Below, one piece after another: positions 8,346 through 18,194 of a stretch of 64,000 nt of DNA. Under the pieces are notes generated by a model. The model was not told the origin of the DNA. It was given only the letters and a program-made list of their open reading frames with translations, and searched no databases. This stretch comes from Hyphomicrobiales bacterium (lineage in GTDB: Bacteria; Pseudomonadota; Alphaproteobacteria; Rhizobiales; Rhizobiaceae), in the NCBI GenBank assembly GCA_900472485.1, contig UCII01000023.1, positions 1-64,000 of the forward strand, given 5' to 3'. The position numbers and the translations under genes were made by a program. The number at the start of each line of letters is the position of its first letter. Within the stretch, counting starts at the first letter, position 1.

Positions 8346-8879
8346 ATGACCAAAGCCCTGAAAAATGCGGAAAAGCAGTATGTCTATCGGATCATCGATT
8401 CGCCCGTCGGCGCCTTGAAGCTCGTCGGCAGCGATGATGGCCTTGCTGCGATCCTCTGGGATAACGACCGGCCCGGCCGCGTGCCCTTGCTGATTGTGGC
8501 GGAAGACGACAGCCATCCCGTGCTGCTGGAGACAGAGCGGCAACTCCGCGAATACTTCGCCGGCGAACGACAGGCTTTCGATCTGCCACTCGATTTTGCC
8601 GGAACAGAGTTCCAGCAGAAGGTATGGCAGGCGCTGCTCGCCATCCCCTTCGGCGAGACGCGCAGCTACCGCCAGATCGCGACCGAGATCGGCTCGGCAA
8701 AGGCCATCCGTGCCGTCGGCGCTGCCAACGGCCGCAACCCGATCTCGATCATCGCGCCCTGCCATCGCGTCGTGGGATCGGCTGGCGATCTCCGGGGATT
8801 TGCCGGCGGTCTCGAGCGCAAGGCCTATCTGCTGCGGCTCGAAGGGACGGATACGAAGACATTCGATTTCGCCGCCTGA
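8346..8879 (+). CDS. ogt: Methylated-DNA--[protein]-cysteine S-methyltransferase
   Basis: This 177-residue DNA-repair protein transfers the methyl group from O6-methylguanine to its own cysteine, a suicide reaction. The active-site motif IIAPCHRVVG places the acceptor at Cys139. The helix-turn-helix and Arg-finger segment SYRQIATEIGSAKAIRAVGA (about 107-126) binds DNA and flips the base. The C-terminal GFAGGLERKAYLLRLE is the standard family ending. It lacks the Ada methylphosphotriester domain, so it is an Ogt-type stand-alone enzyme. The ATG at 8346, preceded by AAGAAAGGA, is chosen over a GTG-containing extension from 8223. It appears monocistronic. Confidence 0.93.
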   Translation: MTKALKNAEKQYVYRIIDSPVGALKLVGSDDGLAAILWDNDRPGRVPLLIVAEDDSHPVLLETERQLREYFAGERQAFDLPLDFAGTEFQQKVWQALLAIPFGETRSYRQIATEIGSAKAIRAVGAANGRNPISIIAPCHRVVGSAGDLRGFAGGLERKAYLLRLEGTDTKTFDFAA

Positions 8880-8902
8880 TCTCTCATGCTTGGCGCTATA
8901 AA

Positions 8903-9040
8903 CTCCTTCTCCCCTTGGGGAGAAGGTGGCCCGAAGGGTCGGATGAGGGGGTTAACTGCGCTGATTTAATTGGTTTTCGTGCTCTTGGCGAATCCCCCTC
9001 ATCCGCCTGCCGGCACCTTCTCCCCGACGGGAGAAGGGGT
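8903..9040. repeat. Rhizobial intergenic mosaic element (RIME-like), copy 1
   Basis: Two palindromes flank a short unique core: CCTTCTCCCCTTGGGGAGAA at 8905-8924, followed by GGATGAGGGGG, and in inverse order CCCCCTCATCCG then CACCTTCTCCCCGACGGGAG at 9015-9034. The same modules recur at 40943-41086, 53784-53970 and 62831-62976. Length and paired palindromes match the rhizobium-specific intergenic mosaic elements described in this family of bacteria. No coding potential. Confidence 0.75.
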
Positions 9041-9060
9041 AACAGCGATCTCTTCCCATG

Positions 9061-9100
9061 TGAAAGCAGCCCATCCGGTTTCCCGGATGGGCTGCTTTCA
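9061..9100. terminator. Long perfect hairpin between convergent genes
   Basis: TGAAAGCAGCCCATCCGG (9061-9078) and its exact complement CCGGATGGGCTGCTTTCA (9083-9100) form an 18-bp stem with a TTTC loop, 32 bases past the stop of the fusion gene on the minus strand. TTTCTC follows on the plus strand. Its position between convergent genes suggests a bidirectional terminator, even though T-runs are short. Confidence 0.65.
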
Positions 9101-9132
9101 TTTCTCGAGCCCCGCCGGCCGACTGTCTTATC

Positions 9133-11136
9133 TCAGCCTTCGAGCCACTTCACCTGTTCCGGCGTCAGCTTGATGTCAAGCGCCGAAAGGCTGTCTTCCA
9201 GCTCGGCGATCGTCCGCGGTCCGATCAGCGGGATCACAGGGAAGGGCTGCGCGACGACATAGGCAAGCGCGATGTGGATCGGGCTGCGGCCGAGCTTCTG
9301 CGCCAGTTCGATCGCTCGGTCGCGACGGCCGAAATTGCGGTCGGAATACCAGACGCGCACCAGTTCCTCGTCGTCCCGCTTGTCGCGGCCGGCGCGGTCG
9401 GTAAAGAAGCCTCGGCCCTGGCTCGACCAGGCGAAGTTCGGGATCTGCTTCGCATTCAGCCAGGCCTTCCACTCGTCGTCCGAGGCGGCAACGCATCCGG
9501 CCCAGATCGGATCGAGCATTTCCGCCAGCGAGAAGTTGTTGGAGAGGGCCGCCGGTGCCGTCTTGCCGTTCTTCTGAGCATAGGCGATCGCTTCGTCGAA
9601 GCGCGCGCGCGTCCAGTTCGAGCCGCCGAAGATGCCGCGAATGCGGCCGGCCTTCACCTCGGCATCCATGGCATCGACGAACTCGCCGACCGGAACGTCG
9701 GTATTGTCGCGATGCATGAAGTAGATGTCGACATAGTCGGTCTTCAGGCGATTGAGGGATTGGTCGAGCTGCTTGGCGATCACGTCCGGATAGCAAAGCG
9801 GCGAATGGGCGCCCTTGCCGATCAGCACGATCTCCTCGCGCGGTACGTTGCGGCTGGTGTGCCAGTCGCCGAAGATGCTTTCCGTCTTGCCGCCGCCATA
9901 GACATAGGCCGTGTCGAAGGCATTGCCGCCGGCTTCATAGAAGGCGTCGAGCGTCAGCGAAGCGGCGGCGAAATTCGGGAAAAACTCGAAGCCGAGTGTG
10001 ACGAGCGATGCCGGCTTGGAGATGCCGGGAATGCTGCGCTTCGGAATGCTGTTGCCCTTGGTGACGGTCGCGCCTGCGATGTTCTTCGTCCGCTTCGCCG
10101 CCTTCTCGACGCTATATTCCAGGCCGATCGAAGCACGCCATTGGTCGAGCACCTTGAGGTTTCCGATCGAATCGGCCCAACTGATGCCGGGATAGGCGAA
10201 TTCCTTTTGTCCGGCACGGATGGCATCGCCCGCCGCATCGACTTCGAAGGAGTAGAGCCAGCGATCTTCCTTGACTTCGATCGTCTGGGTTTCGCCGCCC
10301 TTGATCACGTTGATCTTGCCGATACCGCCCTTATGGCCGGAGGCGAACCAGAAGTCCTTGACTTCGATACGACCGTCCGAGCCGATGATGCGCAGCGTAT
10401 TGTCTTGGTTTGCCATGATCGAGCAGGACACTTCGGCGATGACGTTGTTCGGGAATTTCAGGACGGCGGAAGCCCATTCGTCGACGCCTGTCTGGCCGAG
10501 ATGGCCGACGCCCGCGACCTTTTCAGGATCGAGGAACGGCTTGCCGTCGACCGCGCCGGCGATCAGGCGGGCCATCGAGACCGGATAGCCGCCGACATCG
10601 AGAATGCCGCCGCCGGCCGCGTCATTGGCAAACAGCCGGTGTTCCGGATTCACTTTGCCCATGTTGAAGCCAAAGGAGGTGCGGATGATGCGCAGATCGC
10701 CGATCACGCCGCTCTTGATAAGCTCGATCAGCTTAGCCGTCTGCGGATGGACGCGATACATGAAGGCTTCGCCGGCGAAGACGCCGGCTTTCTTGGCCTC
10801 GTAATAGATGGCTTCCGCATCAAAGGCCGAAAGCGCGATCGGCTTTTCGACGAGCACATGCTTGCCGGCGCGGATCGCCTTGATCGCCCATTCGGCATGG
10901 CCGGTGTGCGGGGTGGCGATATAGACGGCGTCGATCTCCTTGTCGGCGAGCAGGGCTTCGTAGCCGTTGACAATGCGCGCACCCGGGAAACCGTCACCGA
11001 GACCCGGCTTGTCCGGGTTGCGGCTGGCGATCGCCACCAGCTTGCCGCTGCGGGAATGGGCGATACCATCGGCAAAAGTCTGTGCGATCCTGCCGGGGCC
11101 GATGATGCCCCAGCGGATTGGTGTCTCAGTGGTCAT
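9133..11136 (-). CDS. Fused Gfo/Idh/MocA oxidoreductase and aldo/keto reductase
   Basis: This 667-residue protein joins two redox enzymes. Residues about 1-340 are a Gfo/Idh/MocA dehydrogenase: NAD(P)-binding IRWGIIGPGRIAQTFADGIA, the EKPIA motif (LVEKPIALSAFDAEAIYYEA), and a GGGILDVGGYPV segment. Residues about 365-667 are an aldo/keto reductase with a recognisable catalytic tetrad: Asp and Tyr in FDTAYVYGGGKTESIFG, Lys in VLIGKGAH, His in YFMHRDN. No frameshift or internal stop is present, so this is one polypeptide, probably oxidising a sugar in one domain and reducing in the other with shared NAD(P). It is the last gene of the second ABC operon, 51 bases after the ATPase, so its substrate is probably the imported sugar. 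Substrates are unknown. Confidence 0.88.
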   Translation of the reverse strand: MTTETPIRWGIIGPGRIAQTFADGIAHSRSGKLVAIASRNPDKPGLGDGFPGARIVNGYEALLADKEIDAVYIATPHTGHAEWAIKAIRAGKHVLVEKPIALSAFDAEAIYYEAKKAGVFAGEAFMYRVHPQTAKLIELIKSGVIGDLRIIRTSFGFNMGKVNPEHRLFANDAAGGGILDVGGYPVSMARLIAGAVDGKPFLDPEKVAGVGHLGQTGVDEWASAVLKFPNNVIAEVSCSIMANQDNTLRIIGSDGRIEVKDFWFASGHKGGIGKINVIKGGETQTIEVKEDRWLYSFEVDAAGDAIRAGQKEFAYPGISWADSIGNLKVLDQWRASIGLEYSVEKAAKRTKNIAGATVTKGNSIPKRSIPGISKPASLVTLGFEFFPNFAAASLTLDAFYEAGGNAFDTAYVYGGGKTESIFGDWHTSRNVPREEIVLIGKGAHSPLCYPDVIAKQLDQSLNRLKTDYVDIYFMHRDNTDVPVGEFVDAMDAEVKAGRIRGIFGGSNWTRARFDEAIAYAQKNGKTAPAALSNNFSLAEMLDPIWAGCVAASDDEWKAWLNAKQIPNFAWSSQGRGFFTDRAGRDKRDDEELVRVWYSDRNFGRRDRAIELAQKLGRSPIHIALAYVVAQPFPVIPLIGPRTIAELEDSLSALDIKLTPEQVKWLEG

Positions 11137-11187
11137 GGAACGATCCTTTCCTAAATCTGCATGCTGTCTTGGGAGAATAGGCTGCGC

Positions 11188-12276
<1,089 letters not shown>

Positions 12277-12291
12277 ACGGATCTCCCGGAA

Positions 12292-13128
12292 TTATTTGAT
12301 TGCGCCGGCGGCAATGCCGGCGATGAAGTGGCGTTGCAGGAGAACGAAGATGATGAGGATCGGCGCCGTCAGCATTACGGCACCGGCCATGATGCCGCCC
12401 CAGGAGACCCTTGTGAGGCCGATCAGCGTTCCGAGCGCGACGGGTGCCGTCATCATTCCCGGCCGGGAATTGATGAGCAGCGGCCAGAGGTAGTTGTTCC
12501 AGGAGGCCAGGAACAGGATGATGGCAAGCGCCGCCATCGTCGGCCTTGCAAGCGGCAGGGCGATGCGCAGGAAGATCTGCCATTCCTTGACGCCTTCGAC
12601 GCGGGCGGCATCAAAGAGTTCACCCGGCATCATCGAGAAAGCCTGGCGCATGAAGAGCACGCCGAGCGAATTGAAGAGCGGCGGTACGATCAGCGCGACC
12701 CATGAGTTGGCCAGTCCGAAATCGCGCGCCACCATGATGAATTGCGGAATGACGACGACGGAGTAGGGCAGTGTGATCGTGCCTAGAATGATGCCGATGA
12801 CGCCCGAACGGCCCGCGAACTGGTAGCGCGCCAGCGCCCATCCGGCCATCGATGTCAGCAGCACCGACAGGAAGGTATAGGTGACCGCAACGACGATGGA
12901 GATCGTCATCGCGCCGACGAAGTTGGTGTCGGCCTGCAGGTTCCGGAAGTTGTCCATGAAACCGGTCGACGGTGTCAGGATGATGCCGGGGCTGAAAATG
13001 CCGTAATCGGGCATGGTCGAGAAGACGAACATCATCCAGAGCGGAAACAGCCAGATGATGGCGAGCGGCGCCAGCAGGCCGTGCAAGGCGATCGAGCGGA
13101 TCAGAGTGGATCTGGATTTTGATTTCAT
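12292..13128 (-). CDS. Sugar ABC transporter permease, MalG type
   Basis: This 278-residue inner-membrane permease has six predicted helices. The first is LIRSIALHGLLAPLAIIWLF near residue 9. The EAA loop near residue 180 reads ELFDAARVEGVKEWQIFLRI, and the protein ends IAGIAAGAIK. Its start overlaps the stop of the MalF-type permease by four bases, giving coupled translation and equal amounts of the two channel subunits. Length is normal for CUT1 permeases. Confidence 0.92.
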   Translation of the reverse strand: MKSKSRSTLIRSIALHGLLAPLAIIWLFPLWMMFVFSTMPDYGIFSPGIILTPSTGFMDNFRNLQADTNFVGAMTISIVVAVTYTFLSVLLTSMAGWALARYQFAGRSGVIGIILGTITLPYSVVVIPQFIMVARDFGLANSWVALIVPPLFNSLGVLFMRQAFSMMPGELFDAARVEGVKEWQIFLRIALPLARPTMAALAIILFLASWNNYLWPLLINSRPGMMTAPVALGTLIGLTRVSWGGIMAGAVMLTAPILIIFVLLQRHFIAGIAAGAIK

Positions 13129-13985
13129 TTCGGTTCGCGCCCCACCCAGAGATTGAGAAGAGAGATGGCGACAGCAAGCGCCGCCATCGTATAGGCGATC
13201 GCCGAGGCATAGCCGAAGTTGGTCGACTGGAAGGCCTGGCGATAGAGCAGCAGGCCGAGCGTTTCCGTCCCGCCGCCGGGGCCACCCCTGTTGGTGATCA
13301 GATATGGTTCGGTGAAGAGCTGCATGGTGCCGATGACGGACAGGACCACGCAGAATAGAATGATCGGCTTCAGGAGCGGCAGTGTGATGTGGATGAACTG
13401 CTTGAAGCGGCTGACGCGGTCGAGGGTTGCAGCCTCATAGACATCCTCCGGGATCGATTGCAGCCCGGAAAGGATGATGATGGCGTTGTAACCCGCCCAG
13501 CGCCAGGTGACGGCGATAACGATAAGCACCATTGCGGCGTGCGAGTCGGCGAACCACGACACCGGCGCGATGCCCACGCCGCCGAGCAGCTTGTTGATGA
13601 TGCCGAAATCGACGTTGAACATGAGGCGGAAGACGGCGGCATAGGCCACTTCTCCGACAACGACGGGCGCGAAGAAGGCAAAGCGAAAAATGCCACGTGC
13701 CTTCAACAGCGGTGAATTCAGCAGCACCGCCATGACAGTGGCGAGCGTGATCATGACGGGCACCTGAACGATCAGGATGATCAGCGTATTTTCAAGCGCG
13801 TTGTAGAATGCCGGATCGCCGAACAGCCGCCCCCAATTGAGCGATAGATTGAAGGTCCACGGATTAACGCGGGTATTCTGGAACGATATCAGGAACGAAT
13901 CGATGATCGGCCAGACCCAGAAAGCGGCGAATACCAGAAGATAGGGTGCAAGGAACGCATAGGCGCTCCGGTTTCGCAACCGCAT
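13125..13985 (-). CDS. Sugar ABC transporter permease, MalF type
   Basis: This 286-residue permease begins MRLRNRSAYAFLAPYLLVFA. The start at 13985 has AAAGGAG nine bases upstream; the frame is open to 14168, but that extension is proline- and arginine-rich and overlaps a dispersed repeat, so I reject it. The EAA motif near residue 180 reads QSIPEDVYEAATLDRVSRFK. Together with the downstream MalG partner it forms the second sugar channel. A hairpin and a palindromic repeat separate it from the binding-protein gene, probably lowering its expression relative to that gene. Confidence 0.9.
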   Translation of the reverse strand: MRLRNRSAYAFLAPYLLVFAAFWVWPIIDSFLISFQNTRVNPWTFNLSLNWGRLFGDPAFYNALENTLIILIVQVPVMITLATVMAVLLNSPLLKARGIFRFAFFAPVVVGEVAYAAVFRLMFNVDFGIINKLLGGVGIAPVSWFADSHAAMVLIVIAVTWRWAGYNAIIILSGLQSIPEDVYEAATLDRVSRFKQFIHITLPLLKPIILFCVVLSVIGTMQLFTEPYLITNRGGPGGGTETLGLLLYRQAFQSTNFGYASAIAYTMAALAVAISLLNLWVGREPK

Positions 13986-14046
13986 GAAAGCCTTCTCCTT
14001 TAGCGCAGTGAAATCACGCGTGACATCACACCCCCGCCGCCCCTGG

Positions 14047-14092
14047 AGCGTGACGCCGAAAAGTGTAGGCGGTTTTCGGACGACGTCACGCT
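14047..14092. repeat. Short rhizobial palindromic repeat (gcgtgacg family)
   Basis: Arms AGCGTGACG (14047-14055) and CGTCACGCT (14084-14092) enclose a core with CCGAAAAGTG and GGTTTTCGG, itself partly self-complementary. I recognise this layout as a dispersed small palindrome of rhizobial genomes. It lies inside an operon, between the binding protein and the first permease, so it would be transcribed and fold in the mRNA. Confidence 0.65.
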
Positions 14093-14129
14093 CTACTTCT
14101 TTGATTTTAGAGCCGGAGGGCGGCGGGGG

Positions 14130-14161
14130 TGCCGGGCGCGGCTTGGGAGGCACGCCCGGCA
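14130..14161 (-). promoter_or_regulatory. Stem-loop after the binding-protein gene
   Basis: TGCCGGGCG (14130-14138) pairs with CGCCCGGCA (14153-14161), eight bases downstream of the binding-protein stop. There is no T-run. As in the first operon, a GC-rich hairpin directly follows the binding-protein gene and probably stabilises its transcript or attenuates read-through into the permeases. Confidence 0.55.
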
Positions 14162-14168
14162 GTGTCAC

Positions 14169-15443
14169 TCATTTCGCGAGCGGCAGACCTGTCGCCGAAG
14201 CGATCTGCTGAGCCGCATCGTCGAGCGCGGCCTTGCCGTTCGGATAGCCGCCAGCGAGATATTTCGTCTGGACAGCCTTTATGACCTCGTCGGCGTCACT
14301 GAAATACTGGGTGCCCGGGCTCGGGTGGATTTTCGGCAGGGTGGCGAGAATATCGGCCCAGACCTTTTGCCCACCCCAATAGGGCTGCGGTTCGTTGACG
14401 AAGGGATCCTTCACCGCCGTCAACAGCGACGGCACGAGACCGAAGGATTTCAGCATGGTCACCTGGCCCTCGTTGGTACCAAGCGTGTATTCGAGGAATT
14501 TCCAGGCGGCTTCCTTGTGCTTGGAGCCGCTGGCGATTGCGAGCGACGAACCGCCGAGATTGGCTGCATGCGGGCCGTCGGCCGTCATGCTCGGCATCGG
14601 GTAGACGCCCCATTTGCCGGCGAGATCCGGCGAGGTGGAGCGGACGGTGCCTTCATACCAGCCGCCATACAGCTGCGATGCCACTTTGCTTGCAGTGTTC
14701 GCCTGAATTTTCTCGTTCCAGTTCGCCGCGGTCATCAGGCCCGCGTCCTTGATCTCCTTCACCTTGTCCAGCGCTTTGACGCAGCCGGGCTGGTTGACGG
14801 TGATGCTCTGGCTGTCACTCGAAAAATAACCACAGCCCTGTTCGTTGGCGAGCATGCGGAACCATTCGCTATCGCCGTTGAGATCGGCCTGCGTCATGAC
14901 GACACCGGGATTGGCGGCGGAGATCTTCTTGCCGGCGGCGATGAAATCGTCCCAGGTCTTGATCGTTGCCGGATCGACGCCTGCTTTTTCATAGAGGTCA
15001 CGGCGATAGAACATGGTGACCGGGCCGGAATCCCACGGCATCGCGTAGGCGGCATCGCCGACTTCAAGCTCGGCGCGCTTGAAATCCGGAAACTGCTTCT
15101 TCAGTTCGTCGTTGTAGCCAAGCTTCGTGAGATCGGTCAGGCAGTCCGGAAAGCGGTTCCAGAAGATCGAAGCCTTGTGGTTTTCGATCGACATGACATC
15201 AGGCAGGCCATCCCCACCGGCAGCGCAGGCAGCCAGCATCTTGTCGAAGACCTGTGGGTTGCCGATGTCTTGAACCTCGACCTTGATGTCGGGATTTTTC
15301 TTATTGAACCCCTCGACCGTCGACTTCAGCGCCGACGCGGCGATGTTCCAGCTCCAAACAGTGATGGTGGTTTGCTCAGCAAAGGCAGAACCGGAAGCAA
15401 GCAGGGCAGCAAGTGCCGTCGCTCCAGCAAGTTTTAAACGCAT
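14169..15443 (-). CDS. Sugar ABC transporter substrate-binding protein
   Basis: This 424-residue periplasmic binding protein is the first gene of the second operon. Its signal peptide is MRLKLAGATALAALLASGSA then FA, cleaved before EQT. The mature protein has family 1 solute-binding features, including TITVWSWNIAASALKSTVEG, GDGLPDVMSIENHKASIFWN and YAMPWDSGPVTMFYRRDLYE. A strong ribosome site (GGGAGG) precedes the ATG at 15443. Several tryptophans in the ligand cleft region fit sugar binding, but the ligand is unknown. It is divergent from the AraC-type regulator, 92 bases away. Confidence 0.93.
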   Translation of the reverse strand: MRLKLAGATALAALLASGSAFAEQTTITVWSWNIAASALKSTVEGFNKKNPDIKVEVQDIGNPQVFDKMLAACAAGGDGLPDVMSIENHKASIFWNRFPDCLTDLTKLGYNDELKKQFPDFKRAELEVGDAAYAMPWDSGPVTMFYRRDLYEKAGVDPATIKTWDDFIAAGKKISAANPGVVMTQADLNGDSEWFRMLANEQGCGYFSSDSQSITVNQPGCVKALDKVKEIKDAGLMTAANWNEKIQANTASKVASQLYGGWYEGTVRSTSPDLAGKWGVYPMPSMTADGPHAANLGGSSLAIASGSKHKEAAWKFLEYTLGTNEGQVTMLKSFGLVPSLLTAVKDPFVNEPQPYWGGQKVWADILATLPKIHPSPGTQYFSDADEVIKAVQTKYLAGGYPNGKAALDDAAQQIASATGLPLAK

Positions 15444-15535
15444 TGAAAATCCTCCCTTTTCAATTGCCGTCCTCAGTAGAACACGCTTAAACTATCCGCC
15501 GGTACGCTTCTGTCTCCTAAAAAGGGAACATCGAC

Positions 15536-16480
15536 TTGGCGAAAAGTAAGGTAGGTCAACGGGCAGTTTATCAGCCGGGTGCGAGCAGTGTCGAAGGGCT
15601 CCCAAACGTCCTGCAGATGTTTCATAACCAGCCGTTGCCGATGGCAAAGCCGCATTGGCACGCGCAGGTGGAAGTCAATTACATTGTCCGCGGGACCGTG
15701 CACTACCGCATAGGCGATCACGAGCTTACTTTGCGAGCCGGTGAGATCTGCCTTTTCTGGGGCGGTCAGCCGCATCAGCTGGACGAGCTGTCCGACGATT
15801 CGATCTATGCGGGCGCGCATCTGCCGCTCGTGCATTTTTTCCGCCTGCGTCTGCCGCTCGACATCTCCGGCCGCCTCATTCGCGGACAGGCATTGATAAG
15901 CTCGGCGACCGATGCCGCCGATGACGAGAACTTCGCCCGATGGCACCGCTATGTCATGTCCGGCGACGGCGCCAAGGCGGAACACGCCGTGGCGGAACTC
16001 CTGCTGCGTTTGGAGCGCATCGCTTTCGAGCCATATCGCATGGTGCCGGAAAAGACCGGGAATGCGGCCAATGACCAGGCTCATCCGCAATCTTCACGCA
16101 GCCTGGCGCGCATGTGCGATTTCATCGCCGATAATTTCCTGCATGACATCGATACGGTTGACATCGCCAAGGCAGCGAATCTCCATCCGAAGTACGCAAT
16201 GAACCTCTTCAAGAAATCCACCGGCATGACGCTGGCCAAATATGTGAACCTGCTGCGCCTTTCGCGGGCCCAGGCGATGTTGATGCGCGACGGCGCCAAC
16301 GTTCTGCAGGTCGCGATGGACAGCGGCTTCGGCTCGATCAGCGCCTTCAACAAATCCTTCCGCCATATTGCCGGGATGTCGCCTTCCGATTTCCGGCGCG
16401 ACATGCGCGTGCTCTCTGCAGTGAAGGTAGAGGCCATCAAACCTTCGATGCCGCGGCTGCCGCAGCAATATCATCGCTAG
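15536..16480 (+). CDS. AraC-family transcriptional regulator with cupin sensor domain
   Basis: This 314-residue regulator starts at a TTG (AAAAAGGGA lies upstream) and reads MAKSKVGQRAVYQPGASSVE. The N-terminal cupin-like domain (about 35-115), with HWHAQVEVNYIVRGTVHYRI and CLFWGGQPHQL, is the likely ligand sensor. The C-terminal double HTH (about 195-290) has DIAKAANLHPKYAMNLFKKS and VLQVAMDSGFGSISAFNKSF, both classic AraC helices. Position and direction make it the probable activator of the second ABC operon in response to its sugar. No operator can be assigned with confidence in the 92-base gap. Confidence 0.9.
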   Translation: MAKSKVGQRAVYQPGASSVEGLPNVLQMFHNQPLPMAKPHWHAQVEVNYIVRGTVHYRIGDHELTLRAGEICLFWGGQPHQLDELSDDSIYAGAHLPLVHFFRLRLPLDISGRLIRGQALISSATDAADDENFARWHRYVMSGDGAKAEHAVAELLLRLERIAFEPYRMVPEKTGNAANDQAHPQSSRSLARMCDFIADNFLHDIDTVDIAKAANLHPKYAMNLFKKSTGMTLAKYVNLLRLSRAQAMLMRDGANVLQVAMDSGFGSISAFNKSFRHIAGMSPSDFRRDMRVLSAVKVEAIKPSMPRLPQQYHR

Positions 16481-16542
16481 CGAGGCTTGCAGTCATGGGC
16501 GATCTCGCGCATTGCTCCTGACCGATGAGGGAGGAGGATCTC

Positions 16543-17313
16543 ATGCGGCAGTTTTCGGCTTGTATCGAGTGGTTGTTTGCGCGCGATGGCGACGCTTTTG
16601 CCGATCGGGTCAGGCTGGCACACTCGGCCGGGCTCGATGCGGTCGAATTCTGGCACTGGACCAACAAGGATCTGGACGCGATCGCCGCTGTCGTCGCCGA
16701 GACCGGCATTGCGGTGTCCGGCATCGTCGCCGAGCCGATGATCGCGCTGACGAATCCAGCAAACAAAGAGGCGTGGCTGAAGGGACTGCGAGAGTCCGTT
16801 GCTGTCGCCCAGCACCTTGGCGCACCAGTTCTGATCGCGCAGGCCGGCGATGATCTGCTGGAGTTTTCCCGTGCCGGGCAGCGCGCGGCCATCGTCGCTG
16901 CCCTCAGCGCCGGTGCCGATATTCTCGAAGGGTCCGGCGTTCGCCTCGGCCTCGAGCCGCTGAACACGAGGATAGACCATGCCGGCTACTATCTATCCTC
17001 GACCGTGGAAGGCCTCGATATTGTCGATGAGGTCGGCCGTCCGGAAGTGGGTATCGTCTACGATCTCTATCATTCGGCGGTCATGGGCGAAGATACGCAG
17101 CAGGTGATCGGCGATCGCGTCGACCGCATCGTCCATCTCCATGTTGCCGATCATCCCGGCCGCAACGATCCCGGCACCGGCCATGTTGATCTGGCGGAGC
17201 GGCTGGATTGGCTGTACGGCCAAGGCTATCGCGGCAGGGTGGGTCTAGAATACAAGCCGACGACGCAAGATCCGGCGGCCGTTCGCGCTGTCGTGAAATC
17301 GCTCGGCGGCTAG
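16543..17313 (+). CDS. Hydroxypyruvate isomerase-like TIM-barrel protein
   Basis: This 256-residue protein belongs to the AP-endonuclease-2/xylose-isomerase-like TIM barrel family and most resembles hydroxypyruvate isomerases (Hyi/OtnI): MRQFSACIEWLFARDGDAFA, GVRLGLEPLNTRIDHAGYYL with a metal-ligand Glu, GIVYDLYHSAVM with Asp and His, and VGLEYKPT with the last Glu. The start at 16543 has GGAGGAGG seven bases upstream and matches the family N-terminus. It follows the AraC gene by 62 bases and may be co-transcribed with it, so it could act in catabolism of the second importer's sugar. Its stop TAG lies in a CTAG shared with the convergent CopD gene. Confidence 0.82.
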   Translation: MRQFSACIEWLFARDGDAFADRVRLAHSAGLDAVEFWHWTNKDLDAIAAVVAETGIAVSGIVAEPMIALTNPANKEAWLKGLRESVAVAQHLGAPVLIAQAGDDLLEFSRAGQRAAIVAALSAGADILEGSGVRLGLEPLNTRIDHAGYYLSSTVEGLDIVDEVGRPEVGIVYDLYHSAVMGEDTQQVIGDRVDRIVHLHVADHPGRNDPGTGHVDLAERLDWLYGQGYRGRVGLEYKPTTQDPAAVRAVVKSLGG

Positions 17314-18194
17314 ACCGGCTCCATCATACCGAAGACGGCGACGAGGGCGATGACGACAATGGCGATAACGATCTCGCCGATGCTTCCGAGCCGAAGGCCC
17401 AGCAGCGCGCGGTCGTGATTGCGGCCGATCCAGGGAACGAAGAGGTAGCGGTTGATGATGGCCAGCACGGCCATGACGGCGACCAGCGCGATCTTGATGG
17501 CAAGCAGCTTCTGATACGGCGAAGACCAGTCCGTCGGCAGGCGTTTCAGGATCAGCAGCGTGTTGACGATGCCGGAGAAAATGACGAGCGCGACTGCAAC
17601 GTGACCTGCATTGGAGAACCGGCGCAACGCCATTTGCGCTTCTGCCCGGCATTCCGGTCGGCCGAGAAGCTTGAGGAGAGGGAGCAGCGGCACCAGCGCC
17701 CCCACCCAGCCGCCGCCGGCAAGCATATGCAAGATATCGTTGGCCCGGTGCGCCTGCTTGAGCCAACCTTCCAGCATCGAGGCGTGCCCGGTCCATGACA
17801 GAGAGGCAAGGCCGAGGCCGGCGCCCAAGGCCAGCCCGTGGCGGCGCCAGTTCGGCGGCAGAAACAAAGCGCAAATCATCACGATGGCTGCCAGCACTTG
17901 CGCCTGCCAGGCGACCCCGATCGTGGTTTCGAAAATCACATCATGGAGCATGCCGACATCGAGCGTATCGCTCCAGCCATTGCCGATAGTCGCCGTCGTC
18001 ACAGGTAGTGCGGCCAGTGCCGTTAAAACCGCAATCGCGACAACCAGCACAAACGGTTTTGCAACCCTGCGCCAAACGGTGTCGGCAAGCGCTCTTGGTA
18101 CGAGGAACGAAAGATAGGCGCAGGCGCCCCATAGAAACATCAGGGATGCGTCATGCAAAAAGCGGCAGAGTTGGAGCGCTGTCGTCGTATCCAT
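17310..18194 (-). CDS. CopD-family copper export/resistance membrane protein
   Basis: This 294-residue inner-membrane protein has about eight hydrophobic segments and the CopD domain in its C-terminal half (RRFSNAGHVAVALVIFSGIV, then LLAIKIALVAVMAVLAIINR). Conserved His residues in membrane segments (for example WTGHASM and NDILHML) could bind copper. CopD proteins are linked to copper transport or tolerance across the inner membrane. No CopC partner is adjacent. It ends head-to-head with the hydroxypyruvate isomerase-like gene, sharing four bases. Family assignment is good; a role in copper is by family only. Confidence 0.8.
   Translation of the reverse strand: MDTTTALQLCRFLHDASLMFLWGACAYLSFLVPRALADTVWRRVAKPFVLVVAIAVLTALAALPVTTATIGNGWSDTLDVGMLHDVIFETTIGVAWQAQVLAAIVMICALFLPPNWRRHGLALGAGLGLASLSWTGHASMLEGWLKQAHRANDILHMLAGGGWVGALVPLLPLLKLLGRPECRAEAQMALRRFSNAGHVAVALVIFSGIVNTLLILKRLPTDWSSPYQKLLAIKIALVAVMAVLAIINRYLFVPWIGRNHDRALLGLRLGSIGEIVIAIVVIALVAVFGMMEPV

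Noticed and set aside
13986..14168. N-terminal extension of the second MalF-type permease
   Set aside because: The extension is Pro/Arg-rich, overlaps a dispersed palindrome, and a good ribosome site precedes the start at 13985.
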